A stretch of DNA of 64,000 nucleotides from JACDHG01 sp963811585. GTDB lineage: Bacteria > Actinomycetota > Actinomycetes > Propionibacteriales > Nocardioidaceae. The translations under genes and the position numbers were made by a program. The DNA is taken from NCBI GenBank assembly GCA_963811585.1, contig CAWERR010000006.1, positions 124,001 through 188,000 on the forward strand, in the 5' to 3' direction. The notes beneath the pieces were generated by a model, which had not been told where the DNA came from, made no database searches, and was given only the letters and a program-made list of their open reading frames with translations. This document shows positions 37,310-45,486 of the stretch, piece after piece. How positions within the stretch are numbered: the stretch's first letter is position 1; every line of letters starts with the position of its first letter.

Positions 37310-37693
37310 GTGTACCCGGACGACTTGAAGTACACCGCCGAACACGAGTGGGTGCGAGACAGCGGTGACGGACCAGTGCGGATCGGTATCACCCATTACG
37401 CACAAGAGCAACTGGGCGACATCGTCTACGTGCAGCTGCCGGAGGCTGGTGACGAGGTCGTCGCTGGAGCACCCGTCGGCGAGCTCGAGTCGACAAAAAG
37501 CGTGAGCGACCTGTTCTCGCCCGTCTCCGGCAAGGTGACGTCCATCAATGACGCACTCCAGGGTCAGCCAGAGCTGTGCAACAGCGACCCCTACGGCGAA
37601 GGGTGGGTCTTCGAGGTCGAGGTGACCGACCGCAATGAACTGAATGGACTTATGAGTGCGGCCGATTACCAGGCCGCGATAACCTCGCAGTAG
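37310..37693 (+). CDS. gcvH: Glycine cleavage system H protein
   Basis: A 127-residue lipoyl carrier. DDLKYTAEHEWVRDSGDGPV opens it, GITHYAQEQLGDIVYVQLPE follows, and GELESTKSVSDLFSPVSGKV carries the lipoylated lysine K63. The arm shuttles the aminomethyl group of glycine between the P, T and L proteins. The start GTG 37310 is fixed by AGAAGGAG (37295-37302). Here it lies in the pgsA-garA cluster, apart from gcvP at 40543. No gcvT is in the window. Confidence 0.95.
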   Translation: MYPDDLKYTAEHEWVRDSGDGPVRIGITHYAQEQLGDIVYVQLPEAGDEVVAGAPVGELESTKSVSDLFSPVSGKVTSINDALQGQPELCNSDPYGEGWVFEVEVTDRNELNGLMSAADYQAAITSQ

Positions 37694-37704
37694 CGGTCGA
37701 GAGT

Positions 37705-37723
37705 GCGGGGGAGTAGCTCCCGC
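37705..37723 (+). terminator. Hairpin between gcvH and garA
   Basis: GCGGGGGAG and CTCCCGC (37705-37713 and 37717-37723) can form a stem with a TAG loop in the 46-bp gap. No T-run follows, so it may be a weak attenuator or an mRNA-stabilising stem. Confidence 0.3.
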
Positions 37724-37739
37724 CCACGAGGAGGATTTG

Positions 37740-38246
37740 ATGCCGTTCTGCACCGAATGCGGTCACCAGAACCCGGAAGGCGCCCGGTTCTGCGCCCAGT
37801 GCGGTCACCGGCTCGTTGCCGCCGAGCGACCGTCCGAGTCCACCTCGACCCAGAACTTCGGCGGGCCGGATCGCAACGAACTCGAGGCCGAGGCCCAGCT
37901 CTCCGATGCGGAGGAGGCGGCCGTCGAGGCGTTGCCGCCGGGCAGCGCCCTCCTCGTCGTACAGCGTGGGCCGAGCGCCGGTAGCCGGTTCCTCCTCGAC
38001 ACCGACGAGGTCACGGCCGGGCGTCATCCCGACAGCGAGATCTTCCTCGACGACGTGACCGTCAGTCGCCGTCACGCAGTTTTTCGCCGTACGTCGGACG
38101 GGTATCTCGTGGCCGACGTCGGCAGCCTCAACGGCACCTACGTCAACCGCGACCGGATCGACGAGGTGCTGTTGTCCGGGGGTGACGAGGTGCAGATCGG
38201 CAAGTACCGGTTGGTCTACTTCAACAACGCCCAGGGCACCGCCTAG
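37740..38246 (+). CDS. garA: FHA-domain regulator of the GarA/OdhI type with an N-terminal zinc ribbon
   Basis: A 168-residue protein. Residues 1-23 form a zinc ribbon with C4, C7, C18 and C21 (CTECGH...FCAQCGH). The FHA domain follows with the classic residues in TAGRHPDSEIFLDDVTVSRR and HAVF, then VADVGSLNGTYVNRDR and GDEVQIGKYRLVYF. In GarA and OdhI a Thr phosphorylated near the N terminus binds the protein's own FHA domain and releases 2-oxoglutarate metabolism enzymes. The corresponding segment here is ESTSTQNFGG (33-42). GAGGAGGA precedes ATG 37740. Cluster position matches Rv1827. Confidence 0.9.
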   Translation: MPFCTECGHQNPEGARFCAQCGHRLVAAERPSESTSTQNFGGPDRNELEAEAQLSDAEEAAVEALPPGSALLVVQRGPSAGSRFLLDTDEVTAGRHPDSEIFLDDVTVSRRHAVFRRTSDGYLVADVGSLNGTYVNRDRIDEVLLSGGDEVQIGKYRLVYFNNAQGTA

Positions 38247-39010
38247 TGCCCGGAGCCCTGGCGACTGGTCCACCGGGATCTGGGCGGAGCAGGCGACGGC
38301 TGGGGATCGGGCAGGTCCTGGCCGAGCTACGTCCGGACTTCCCTGAGGTCAGCATCTCCAAGATCCGTTTCCTCGAGACCGAAGGCCTGGTCGAACCCGA
38401 ACGGACGCCAGCGGGCTACCGCAAGTTCTCCAGTTATGACCTCGAACGGCTGCGTTACATCCTGGCCGCGCAACGCGACCGCTACCTGCCGCTCAAGGTC
38501 ATCCGCGAACATCTCGACGCCATGGACCGTGGGCTCGAGCCGGCTGACTCCGCAGGCGGCCCGGCCCGGCCGCCAGCTGCCGCGGTCGCCATACCCGGCG
38601 AAGCCCTGCCGGAGCCGGCGGAGCTGACCGCTGATCCGCCGGAGATCCGGCTCTCGCGCGCTGAGCTGCTGGCGAACTCGGGACTCACCAACGACCAGCT
38701 CGTCGCATTCACCGGCTACGGGTTGATCGAGCCGGTGCCTGACACCGACTACTACGACGCCGACGCGCTGGCTGTCGCGAGCACCGTCGCGGAGATGTCG
38801 ACGTACGGTCTCGAGGCGCGGCATGTGCGCGCGTTCAAGACTGCCGCTGACCGGGAGGTCGGGCTCATCGAGCAGGCCGTCAACCCGCAGGCAGCGCGAC
38901 GTACCAAGGAGGGCCAGCAGCGCGCCGCCGACGCGATGGCGCACCTTGGGGCACTGGCTGTCCGGTTGCATGCGTGCCTCGTCAGGTCAGGTCTGCGTCG
39001 AAGCCACTGA
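38246..39010 (+). CDS. MerR-family regulator (Rv1828/FtsR-like)
   Basis: A 254-residue protein. The N-terminal MerR helix-turn-helix and wing are clear: LGIGQVLAELRPDFPEVSIS, then KIRFLETEGLVEPERTPAGY and RKFSSYDLERLRYILAAQRD. A proline-rich linker follows, then a C-terminal domain (LSRAELLANSGLTNDQLVAF; HVRAFKTAADREVGLIEQAV). This layout fits the conserved actinobacterial regulator known in Corynebacterium as FtsR, which acts on ftsZ. That role is an inference from synteny. The start GTG 38246 overlaps the garA stop by 1 nt. Confidence 0.87.
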   Translation: MPGALATGPPGSGRSRRRLGIGQVLAELRPDFPEVSISKIRFLETEGLVEPERTPAGYRKFSSYDLERLRYILAAQRDRYLPLKVIREHLDAMDRGLEPADSAGGPARPPAAAVAIPGEALPEPAELTADPPEIRLSRAELLANSGLTNDQLVAFTGYGLIEPVPDTDYYDADALAVASTVAEMSTYGLEARHVRAFKTAADREVGLIEQAVNPQAARRTKEGQQRAADAMAHLGALAVRLHACLVRSGLRRSH

Positions 39011-39042
39011 CCGCGCTCTTGATGCGGGAGTACGCTGGAAGA

Positions 39043-39519
39043 GTGCGAGAGGTAGATGTCGTGGGAGTCCGGGTTGAGATGCCCTCCAACCAGCCGATCG
39101 TCCTGCTCCGAGAGGCCGACGGTGAGCGTTACCTGCCGATCTGGATCGGCGCAGTCGAGGCGACTGCCATCGCGTTCGCGCAGCAGGGAGTCGTCCCGCC
39201 ACGACCATTGACGCATGACCTGATCAAGGATCTGCTGACCGCGACCGGTCATGAGCTCAGCGAGGTGCAGATCACCGAGGTCAAGGACGGCATCTTCTAC
39301 GCAAGCCTCGTGCTCGGTGACGGAGTGTCCGTCAGCGCGCGGCCGTCGGACTCGATCGCACTGGCGCTGCGCACCGGGAGTCGGATCGTCTGCAGTGACG
39401 ACGTGCTCGACGAGGCCGGCCTGCTTGTGCCCGACGAGCAGGAGGAGGAAGTCGAGAAGTTCCGCGAGTTCCTCGACCAGATCAACCCGGAGGACTTCGA
39501 GCCGCAACAGGGCTTGTAA
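39043..39519 (+). CDS. Bifunctional nuclease-family (DUF151) protein
   Basis: A 158-residue protein that aligns by eye with Rv1829 from start to end: VDVVGVRVEMPSNQPIVLLR, GERYLPIWIGAVEATAIAFA, VVPPRPLTHDLIKDLLTATG, VSARPSDSIALALRTGSRIV and the acidic tail EEEVEKFREFLDQINPEDFE. The family is annotated as bifunctional nuclease, but the actinobacterial role is not settled. The start GTG 39043 is chosen by homology, and ATG 39022 is an alternative. Confidence 0.9.
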   Translation: MREVDVVGVRVEMPSNQPIVLLREADGERYLPIWIGAVEATAIAFAQQGVVPPRPLTHDLIKDLLTATGHELSEVQITEVKDGIFYASLVLGDGVSVSARPSDSIALALRTGSRIVCSDDVLDEAGLLVPDEQEEEVEKFREFLDQINPEDFEPQQGL

Positions 39520-39546
39520 GGGTCGAGCCCCCGATTTGCAGGCGTA

Positions 39547-39577
39547 AAGTCTCACCCTAACTCTCTAGTTGAGACTT
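39547..39577. promoter_or_regulatory. Inverted repeat upstream of the second merR
   Basis: AAGTCTCA (39547-39554) is repeated in inverted form as TGAGACTT (39570-39577), with AACT/AGTT pairing inside. It sits in the 205-bp gap before the second merR gene and is a candidate operator for one of the two MerR proteins. A transcribed hairpin is also possible. Confidence 0.5.
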
Positions 39578-39724
39578 CGGACACGCCGGTCAGGAATGCC
39601 CAAGGTCGTTGACCGCACTCACCACGGGGCCTTACCGTCGAGAGACGAGATACCCACCTGTAACTTCAACGCTGTGTCTTACTGACGCGACGACCGGGTG
39701 GGTCGAAGACCAACGGAGGTCGCA

Positions 39725-40330
<606 letters not shown>

Positions 40331-40383
40331 CGCAAGCCCAACCCCCGCAGCGCTGGTAGTGTTGCAGGCGCCATCACAGCCGC

Positions 40384-40486
40384 GTGGGAGAGTTCGACGT
40401 ACCTAGCTCAGGACGCCGACGCCGAAGGGGCAACTTCTCCCGGAACCTCTCAGGCCACAGGACCGCGCGGACGTCGGGCACTCTGA
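40384..40486 (+). promoter_or_regulatory. Glycine riboswitch aptamer upstream of gcvP
   Basis: The transcript region between merR and gcvP has the glycine aptamer consensus in order: GTGGGAGAG at 40384, GCCGAAGGGGCAAC at 40421-40434, CTCTCAGGCCACAGGACCG at 40447-40465, and GGGCACTCTG at 40476-40485, which closes the P1 stem with GGGAGAG. Only one aptamer is evident, whereas many glycine riboswitches are tandem. Glycine binding should switch on gcvP. This is one of the best supported calls in the window. Confidence 0.88.
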
Positions 40487-40506
40487 AGTGAACGCCACGA
40501 CAGAGG

Positions 40507-40542
40507 GGAGGCGCCACCGGGCGATCGGTGGAAGGAGCCTCC
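40507..40542 (+). promoter_or_regulatory. Expression-platform hairpin around the gcvP ribosome binding site
   Basis: GGAGGC (40507-40512) pairs with GCCTCC (40537-40542), and CCACCG (40514-40519) pairs with CGGTGG (40526-40531). GAAGGAG (40531-40537), the ribosome binding site, lies in the 3' arm and bulge. Formation would limit access of ribosomes to GTG 40543, which suggests translational control by the riboswitch (inference). Confidence 0.6.
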
Positions 40543-43422
40543 GTGTCAGAGCGCGTTTCCCTTGCCCACCTTGAGTCCAGCGCCCCGTTCGCAGAGCGGC
40601 ACATCGGACCAGACGCAGCCGAGCAGAGTCAGATGCTCGCCACCCTCGGGTACTCCTCGCTCGACGAGTTGATGTCTGCGGCGCTGCCGGACTCCATCCT
40701 CGCTGCGAAGAGAATCGACCTACCGCGGCCATTGGGCGAAGTCGAGGCCCGTGCCGCCCTAACGACCCTGGCCGGCCGCAACAACCCACTCGTCCCTATG
40801 ATCGGACTCGGATACAACGGCACGATCACACCGGCCGTCATCCGCCGCAACGTGCTCGAGGACCCGTCCTGGTATACGGCCTACACGCCTTACCAGCCGG
40901 AGATCTCGCAGGGACGGCTGGAGGCCCTGCTCAACTTCCAGACGATGGTCAGCGACCTCACCGGGCTGCCCACGGCAGGTGCGTCGCTGCTTGACGAAGC
41001 GACCGCCGCAGCTGAGGCGATGACCCTTGTCCGCCGGGCCAACCGGCGCAACACCGCCACCCGATTCCTGGTCAGCGATGACACGTTGCCGCAGACGGTC
41101 AGTGTCATGCAGACCCGCGCGGAAGCACTGGGTCTGCAGGTGGAGCTTGTCGACCTCGGGGAAGATATCCCCAGTGACGACGTGGCCGGCGTCTTGATCA
41201 GCTACCCGGGAGCGAGCGGGCGCGTAGCCGACCCACGCCCCGTCATCGACGCCGTGCACGCCGCAGGTGGACTGGCCATCGTGGCGGCTGACTTGCTGGC
41301 GTTGACACTGCTCGAGTCGCCCGGTGAGCTGGGCGCGGATGTCGTGGTCGGCTCGTCGCAGCGCTTCGGGGTGCCGCTCTTCTACGGCGGGCCGCACGCC
41401 GGCTTCATGGCGGTCGCCTCAGGCCTGGAGCGCCACCTGCCGGGTCGGTTGGTAGGCGTGTCCGTCGACTCGGACGGTCATCCGGCGTACCGGCTCGCGC
41501 TGCAGACCCGCGAGCAACACATCCGGCGCGACAAGGCCACCTCGAACATCTGCACCGCCCAGGTGCTCCTGGCCGTCACCGCCTCGATGTACGCCGTCTA
41601 CCACGGGCCCGAAGGGCTCGCCACGATCGGCGCACGCACTCACCGCTACGCGCAGCTGCTCGCTCACGCGCTGCGCGACGGGGGAGCGCGGGTGGCCCAC
41701 GACGACTTCTTTGACACGGTGCGCATCGCTGCACCTGGCCGCGCGCGCGATATCTCGGCTGCGGCCCGCGAGCGTGGACTGCATCTGTGGGCCGACGACG
41801 ACCATGTGCAGGTGTCGGTGTCGGAGCTGACCACGCGCGCGCACCTCGGCGAAGTGCTGGCGGCGTTCGACATCACTGGGGTGGACCTCGACGAGGTCGA
41901 CGCCGCGACGGAGGGCACGTCTTTCGACGAGTCGCTGCGCCGGCAGACGCCGTTCCTGACACATCCCGTCTTCAACACGCACCATTCCGAGACAGACCTG
42001 CTGCGCTACCTACGACGTCTCGCCGACCGTGACTACGCGCTCGACCGTGGGATGATCCCGCTCGGCTCGTGCACGATGAAGCTCAACGCCACGGCCGAGA
42101 TGGAGCCCATCAGCCTGGCGGGGTTTGCCGATCTCCACCCGTTCGCGCCAGTCGAGGACGCCCAGGGCTATGCCGAGCTGGTGGGGGAGTTGGAGCGATG
42201 GCTGGCCGAGGTGACGGGGTATGCCGCCGTGTCGATCCAGCCGAACGCGGGATCGCAGGGAGAGTTTGCCGGCCTGCTCGCAATCCGTGCCTACCATCAC
42301 TCACGCGGCGACACAGCCCGCGACGTCTGCCTGATTCCGTCGAGTGCACACGGGACGAACGCTGCGTCTGCTGTGATGGCGGGGATGCGCGTGGTCGTGG
42401 TCAAGGCCGCCGACGACGGTGCGGTCGACCTTGATGACTTGCGTAGCCAATGCGAGGCGCATGCCGACGACCTGGCGGCGATCATGGTGACCTATCCGTC
42501 GACACACGGCGCCTACGAGGACGGCATCACTGACCTCTGCCGGATCGTGCACGAGCACGGTGGACAGGTGTACGTCGACGGGGCCAACCTCAACGCCTTG
42601 CTGGGTTGGTCAAAGCCGGGCGAGTTCGGCGGTGACGTCTCGCACCTCAACCTGCACAAGACTTTCTGCATCCCACACGGTGGCGGCGGGCCTGGCGTCG
42701 GACCGGTTGCCGTGGCTGCCCACCTGGCGCCGTACCTGCCGAGTCATCCGCTGCATCCTGACGCGCAACGTCGCGACGGAATCGGACCGATCAGCGCGGC
42801 ACCGTTCGGCTCAGCCGGCATCCTCCCGATCACCTGGGCCTACATCGCGATGATGGGCGCTGCAGGGCTTCAGGACGCCACGTCGGTTGCCGTGCTGTCG
42901 GCGAACTACGTTGCCGAGCGGCTTGGCGCGCATTACCCCGTGCTCTACAAGGGTCATGCCGGCCGCGTTGCCCACGAGTGCATCCTCGACCTGCGCGGTC
43001 TCACGAAAGCGAGCGGTGTCACCGTCGACGACGTTGCGAAGCGCCTGATCGACTACGGCTTCCACGCGCCCACGATGAGCTTCCCCGTGGCCGGGACGTT
43101 CATGGTCGAGCCGACCGAGTCGGAGAGCAAGCCTGAGCTCGACCGGTTCTGCGACGCGATGATCGCGATCCGGGCGGAGATTGCTGCCATCGAAGACGGC
43201 ACCGTGAGCCGAGACGAAAGCCCGCTGGCTGCCGCGCCGCACACGTTGCGCGACCTGACCGGCGACTGGGAACGCGGCTACACACGTGAGCAGGGAGCGT
43301 TCCCTGCAGGGTTCACGCCTGACAAGTACTGGCCCCCGGTCGGACGCGTTGACCAGGCCTACGGAGACCGGAATCTCGTCTGTTCCTGTCCCGACCCCAG
43401 TGCGTTCGCCGAGGAGGGCTGA
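40543..43422 (+). CDS. gcvP: Glycine dehydrogenase (decarboxylating), P protein
   Basis: A 959-residue single-chain P protein. The N-terminal half begins FAERHIGPDAAEQSQMLATL and contains NNPLVPMIGLGYNGTITPAV and PYQPEISQGRLEALLNFQTM. The C-terminal half has GMIPLGSCTMKLNATAEMEP, SIQPNAGSQGEFAGLLAIRA and LNLHKTFCIPHGGGGPGVGP with the PLP lysine. It decarboxylates glycine and loads the aminomethyl group on GcvH (encoded at 37310). The start GTG 40543 follows GAAGGAG by 5 nt. Expression is controlled by the upstream glycine riboswitch. Confidence 0.97.
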   Translation: MSERVSLAHLESSAPFAERHIGPDAAEQSQMLATLGYSSLDELMSAALPDSILAAKRIDLPRPLGEVEARAALTTLAGRNNPLVPMIGLGYNGTITPAVIRRNVLEDPSWYTAYTPYQPEISQGRLEALLNFQTMVSDLTGLPTAGASLLDEATAAAEAMTLVRRANRRNTATRFLVSDDTLPQTVSVMQTRAEALGLQVELVDLGEDIPSDDVAGVLISYPGASGRVADPRPVIDAVHAAGGLAIVAADLLALTLLESPGELGADVVVGSSQRFGVPLFYGGPHAGFMAVASGLERHLPGRLVGVSVDSDGHPAYRLALQTREQHIRRDKATSNICTAQVLLAVTASMYAVYHGPEGLATIGARTHRYAQLLAHALRDGGARVAHDDFFDTVRIAAPGRARDISAAARERGLHLWADDDHVQVSVSELTTRAHLGEVLAAFDITGVDLDEVDAATEGTSFDESLRRQTPFLTHPVFNTHHSETDLLRYLRRLADRDYALDRGMIPLGSCTMKLNATAEMEPISLAGFADLHPFAPVEDAQGYAELVGELERWLAEVTGYAAVSIQPNAGSQGEFAGLLAIRAYHHSRGDTARDVCLIPSSAHGTNAASAVMAGMRVVVVKAADDGAVDLDDLRSQCEAHADDLAAIMVTYPSTHGAYEDGITDLCRIVHEHGGQVYVDGANLNALLGWSKPGEFGGDVSHLNLHKTFCIPHGGGGPGVGPVAVAAHLAPYLPSHPLHPDAQRRDGIGPISAAPFGSAGILPITWAYIAMMGAAGLQDATSVAVLSANYVAERLGAHYPVLYKGHAGRVAHECILDLRGLTKASGVTVDDVAKRLIDYGFHAPTMSFPVAGTFMVEPTESESKPELDRFCDAMIAIRAEIAAIEDGTVSRDESPLAAAPHTLRDLTGDWERGYTREQGAFPAGFTPDKYWPPVGRVDQAYGDRNLVCSCPDPSAFAEEG

Positions 43423-43490
43423 GCACGCACTCGGAGCCAGCAGGTCAGGTGTCGATAATCCCTGGACAGCGACCTTGGGCATCGCCAATC

Positions 43491-44086
43491 ATGGCGGCCA
43501 TGGCCACGACCCGACGAGCCGACATGTTCACCGCCGACGGCAAGCCCTCGGACGACGACCCGCGTGAGAACGGACCAACGTTGGGCGACGAGCGCACCAC
43601 GCTGGTCGAGAACATGCGCTTTGCCCGCCTCACCTTGGAGATGAAATGCGCAGAGTCTTGATGCGGAGCAGATGGCGCGGCGTTCAGTCGAGCCGTCGAC
43701 GATGTCGCTGCTGGGGCTGGTGCGACACCTAGCCGAGGTCGAGCGTGCGACGTTCCGGGAGCTGATGGCGGGACAGGACGTGCCGCGGCTCTTCTCCTCC
43801 GACACCGACCGAGACGGTGACTTCGATGGCGCTGTTGCCGACCCCCAGGTGGTTGCGGAGGCGTGGGACGCGTGGCGAGCGGAGGTGGACTTCGCCGAGC
43901 GGTTCGTGGCCGAGGCGCCCAGTCTCGACATCACCGGCGACGATCCTTTGAATAAGCACGGCAGCGGTGGAGGGGCAGATGTCGTTGCGCGAGGCCATGC
44001 TGGTCGGGATGATCTAGGAGTACGGCCGACACTGCGGTCACGCCGACCTGTTGCGCGAGCGGATCGACGGACGCATCGGCCAGTAA
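43491..44086 (+). pseudogene. DUF664/DinB-like gene, decayed
   Basis: Three frames together give a DinB/DUF664 protein of about 195 residues. The first has TLGDERTTLVENMRFARLTL and EMKCAES. The second has MARRSVEPSTMSLLGLVRHL, AEVERATFRELMAGQD and GDFDGAVADPQVVAEAWDAW. The third has MSLREAMLVGMI, a TAG stop, then EYGRHCGHADLLRERIDGRI. The stop stands where relatives have a Glu codon (GAG). Two frameshifts (near 43665 and 43965) and one nonsense codon make true gene decay likely. The family's histidine-metal site is partly kept. Confidence 0.75.
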
Positions 44087-44102
44087 TCCGGCTCAGCTCA
44101 GC

Positions 44103-45485
44103 TCAGCTGGCCTGGCTCACGCTCGACATGTTGAAGTCGGGGATCCGCAGGGCAGGCGTCGACGTACGCGGAAAGTAGTCGCCCCACTCTCGTGAGAACG
44201 ACCGTTGCGTCTCGCCAGCCTGCGTGAACCGGCCCAGCAGGTCGATCGGGCTCTCGTTGAACCGGTAGTTGTTGACCGCGCCAACCACCTCACCACCTTC
44301 GACGAGGTAGACGCCGTCGCGTGTCAGCCCAGTGAGCAGCAGGGTCTGCGGCTCGACCTCGCGGATGTACCACAGGCAGGTGACCAGCAACGCGCGGTCA
44401 GACGATGCGACGAGATCGTCGATGCCGCCTGCGCCACCGTCGACAGTCAGGGTGAGGTTGTCGATGCCAGGCGTCGTGGGGAGGCCTGTGAGCGCGGCGG
44501 TATGGCGGCTGGTTTGCAGGGCGCGGAGGTGGCCGTGGCGAATCCAGTCCGTGGCCTCCAAGGGGAGGCCGTTGTCGAAGACGCTGGCCGCAGAGCCCGA
44601 CGACGTTGCGACTTCAAACGGCGCCGCCGCGAGGCCTGGGGCGCGCGGGTCGGAGCGCAAGGTGACTGCAGGGTTGGCGATCGCCTCACCTAGCCGGGTG
44701 CCGCCGGCGGGGTTGCTGAACACGGTCTGCCCCTCGTGTGCGTCACGGCCGCTGGCGATGAAGTAGGCGTAGATCATCAAGTCGGCCACCGCGGTCGGCG
44801 ACAGCAGGGTCTCGTAACGACCGGCCGGCAGCTCGACGGAATGCTGTGCCCAACCGAGCCGCCGCGCGAGCTCAGCGTCGAGAGCCGCGACGTCGACTTC
44901 GTCGAGGTTTTCGACGGCCTGGCCGACCCAGGCCGAAGACGAGAGGTCGGTTGGTTTGCCGGTGATACCGACGTGGCCGGTTGGCTGCTCGTGTCGTAGC
45001 CGCAGCCCCGCCGAGGTGCCGAGGTATGTCGTCGTGACGTCATGCTCGACATACCCATAGAGCAGCTGGTCGTCCGACTTCGCGCGCGCGAATGCTTCGC
45101 CCAACGAGGTTCCGAAGGACTCGAGAACCTCGAGGCTGGTCTGGCCCGGAGGCTGCGACCAGTCGTCGGCCTCGGCGCCCTCGACGAGCGGAGCCGCATC
45201 CTCGGCAGGACCAGCCGACCGTGCCGCCTCGTCGGCTTGCTTGGCGAGAGCCTCTACCTGGTTGCGCGTCGTCGTCGAACGAGTCAGCACGCCTACCGCC
45301 TGGCCCTCGTGGCCGTCGACGACCGAGATCACCGTGCAGCGTGACGCCGCCATGACGCCGTTGGTCGTCAGCGTGTTTACGGCCCAGCGGAGGTTGGCCG
45401 TCGACGACTGCTGCAGGACGACGATGCAGTGGTCGGCCGTCGACGCTGCCAGTGCGTAGTCGACGAGGCTCTGTGCCGTCGTCAT
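44103..45485 (-). CDS. TldE/PmbA-like protease subunit
   Basis: A 460-residue protein of the TldE/PmbA type: ADHCIVVLQQSSTANLRWAV near the start, a central domain with ARRLGWAQHSVELPAGRYET, and the C-terminal half with GIDNLTLTVDGGAGGIDDLV and EGGEVVGAVNNYRFNESPID. As in TldE proteins, no HExxxH motif is present. It should pair with the TldD subunit, encoded 1 nt upstream of its ATG, to cleave peptides in the cytosol. Longer upstream in-frame readings are shadows of tldD. Confidence 0.9.
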   Translation of the reverse strand: MTTAQSLVDYALAASTADHCIVVLQQSSTANLRWAVNTLTTNGVMAASRCTVISVVDGHEGQAVGVLTRSTTTRNQVEALAKQADEAARSAGPAEDAAPLVEGAEADDWSQPPGQTSLEVLESFGTSLGEAFARAKSDDQLLYGYVEHDVTTTYLGTSAGLRLRHEQPTGHVGITGKPTDLSSSAWVGQAVENLDEVDVAALDAELARRLGWAQHSVELPAGRYETLLSPTAVADLMIYAYFIASGRDAHEGQTVFSNPAGGTRLGEAIANPAVTLRSDPRAPGLAAAPFEVATSSGSAASVFDNGLPLEATDWIRHGHLRALQTSRHTAALTGLPTTPGIDNLTLTVDGGAGGIDDLVASSDRALLVTCLWYIREVEPQTLLLTGLTRDGVYLVEGGEVVGAVNNYRFNESPIDLLGRFTQAGETQRSFSREWGDYFPRTSTPALRIPDFNMSSVSQAS

Positions 45486-45486
45486 C

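Noticed and set aside
44087..44108. GCTCA triplicate as a regulatory repeat
   Set aside because: Three copies of a 5-bp unit next to a stop codon are short enough to arise by slippage, and no function can be supported.
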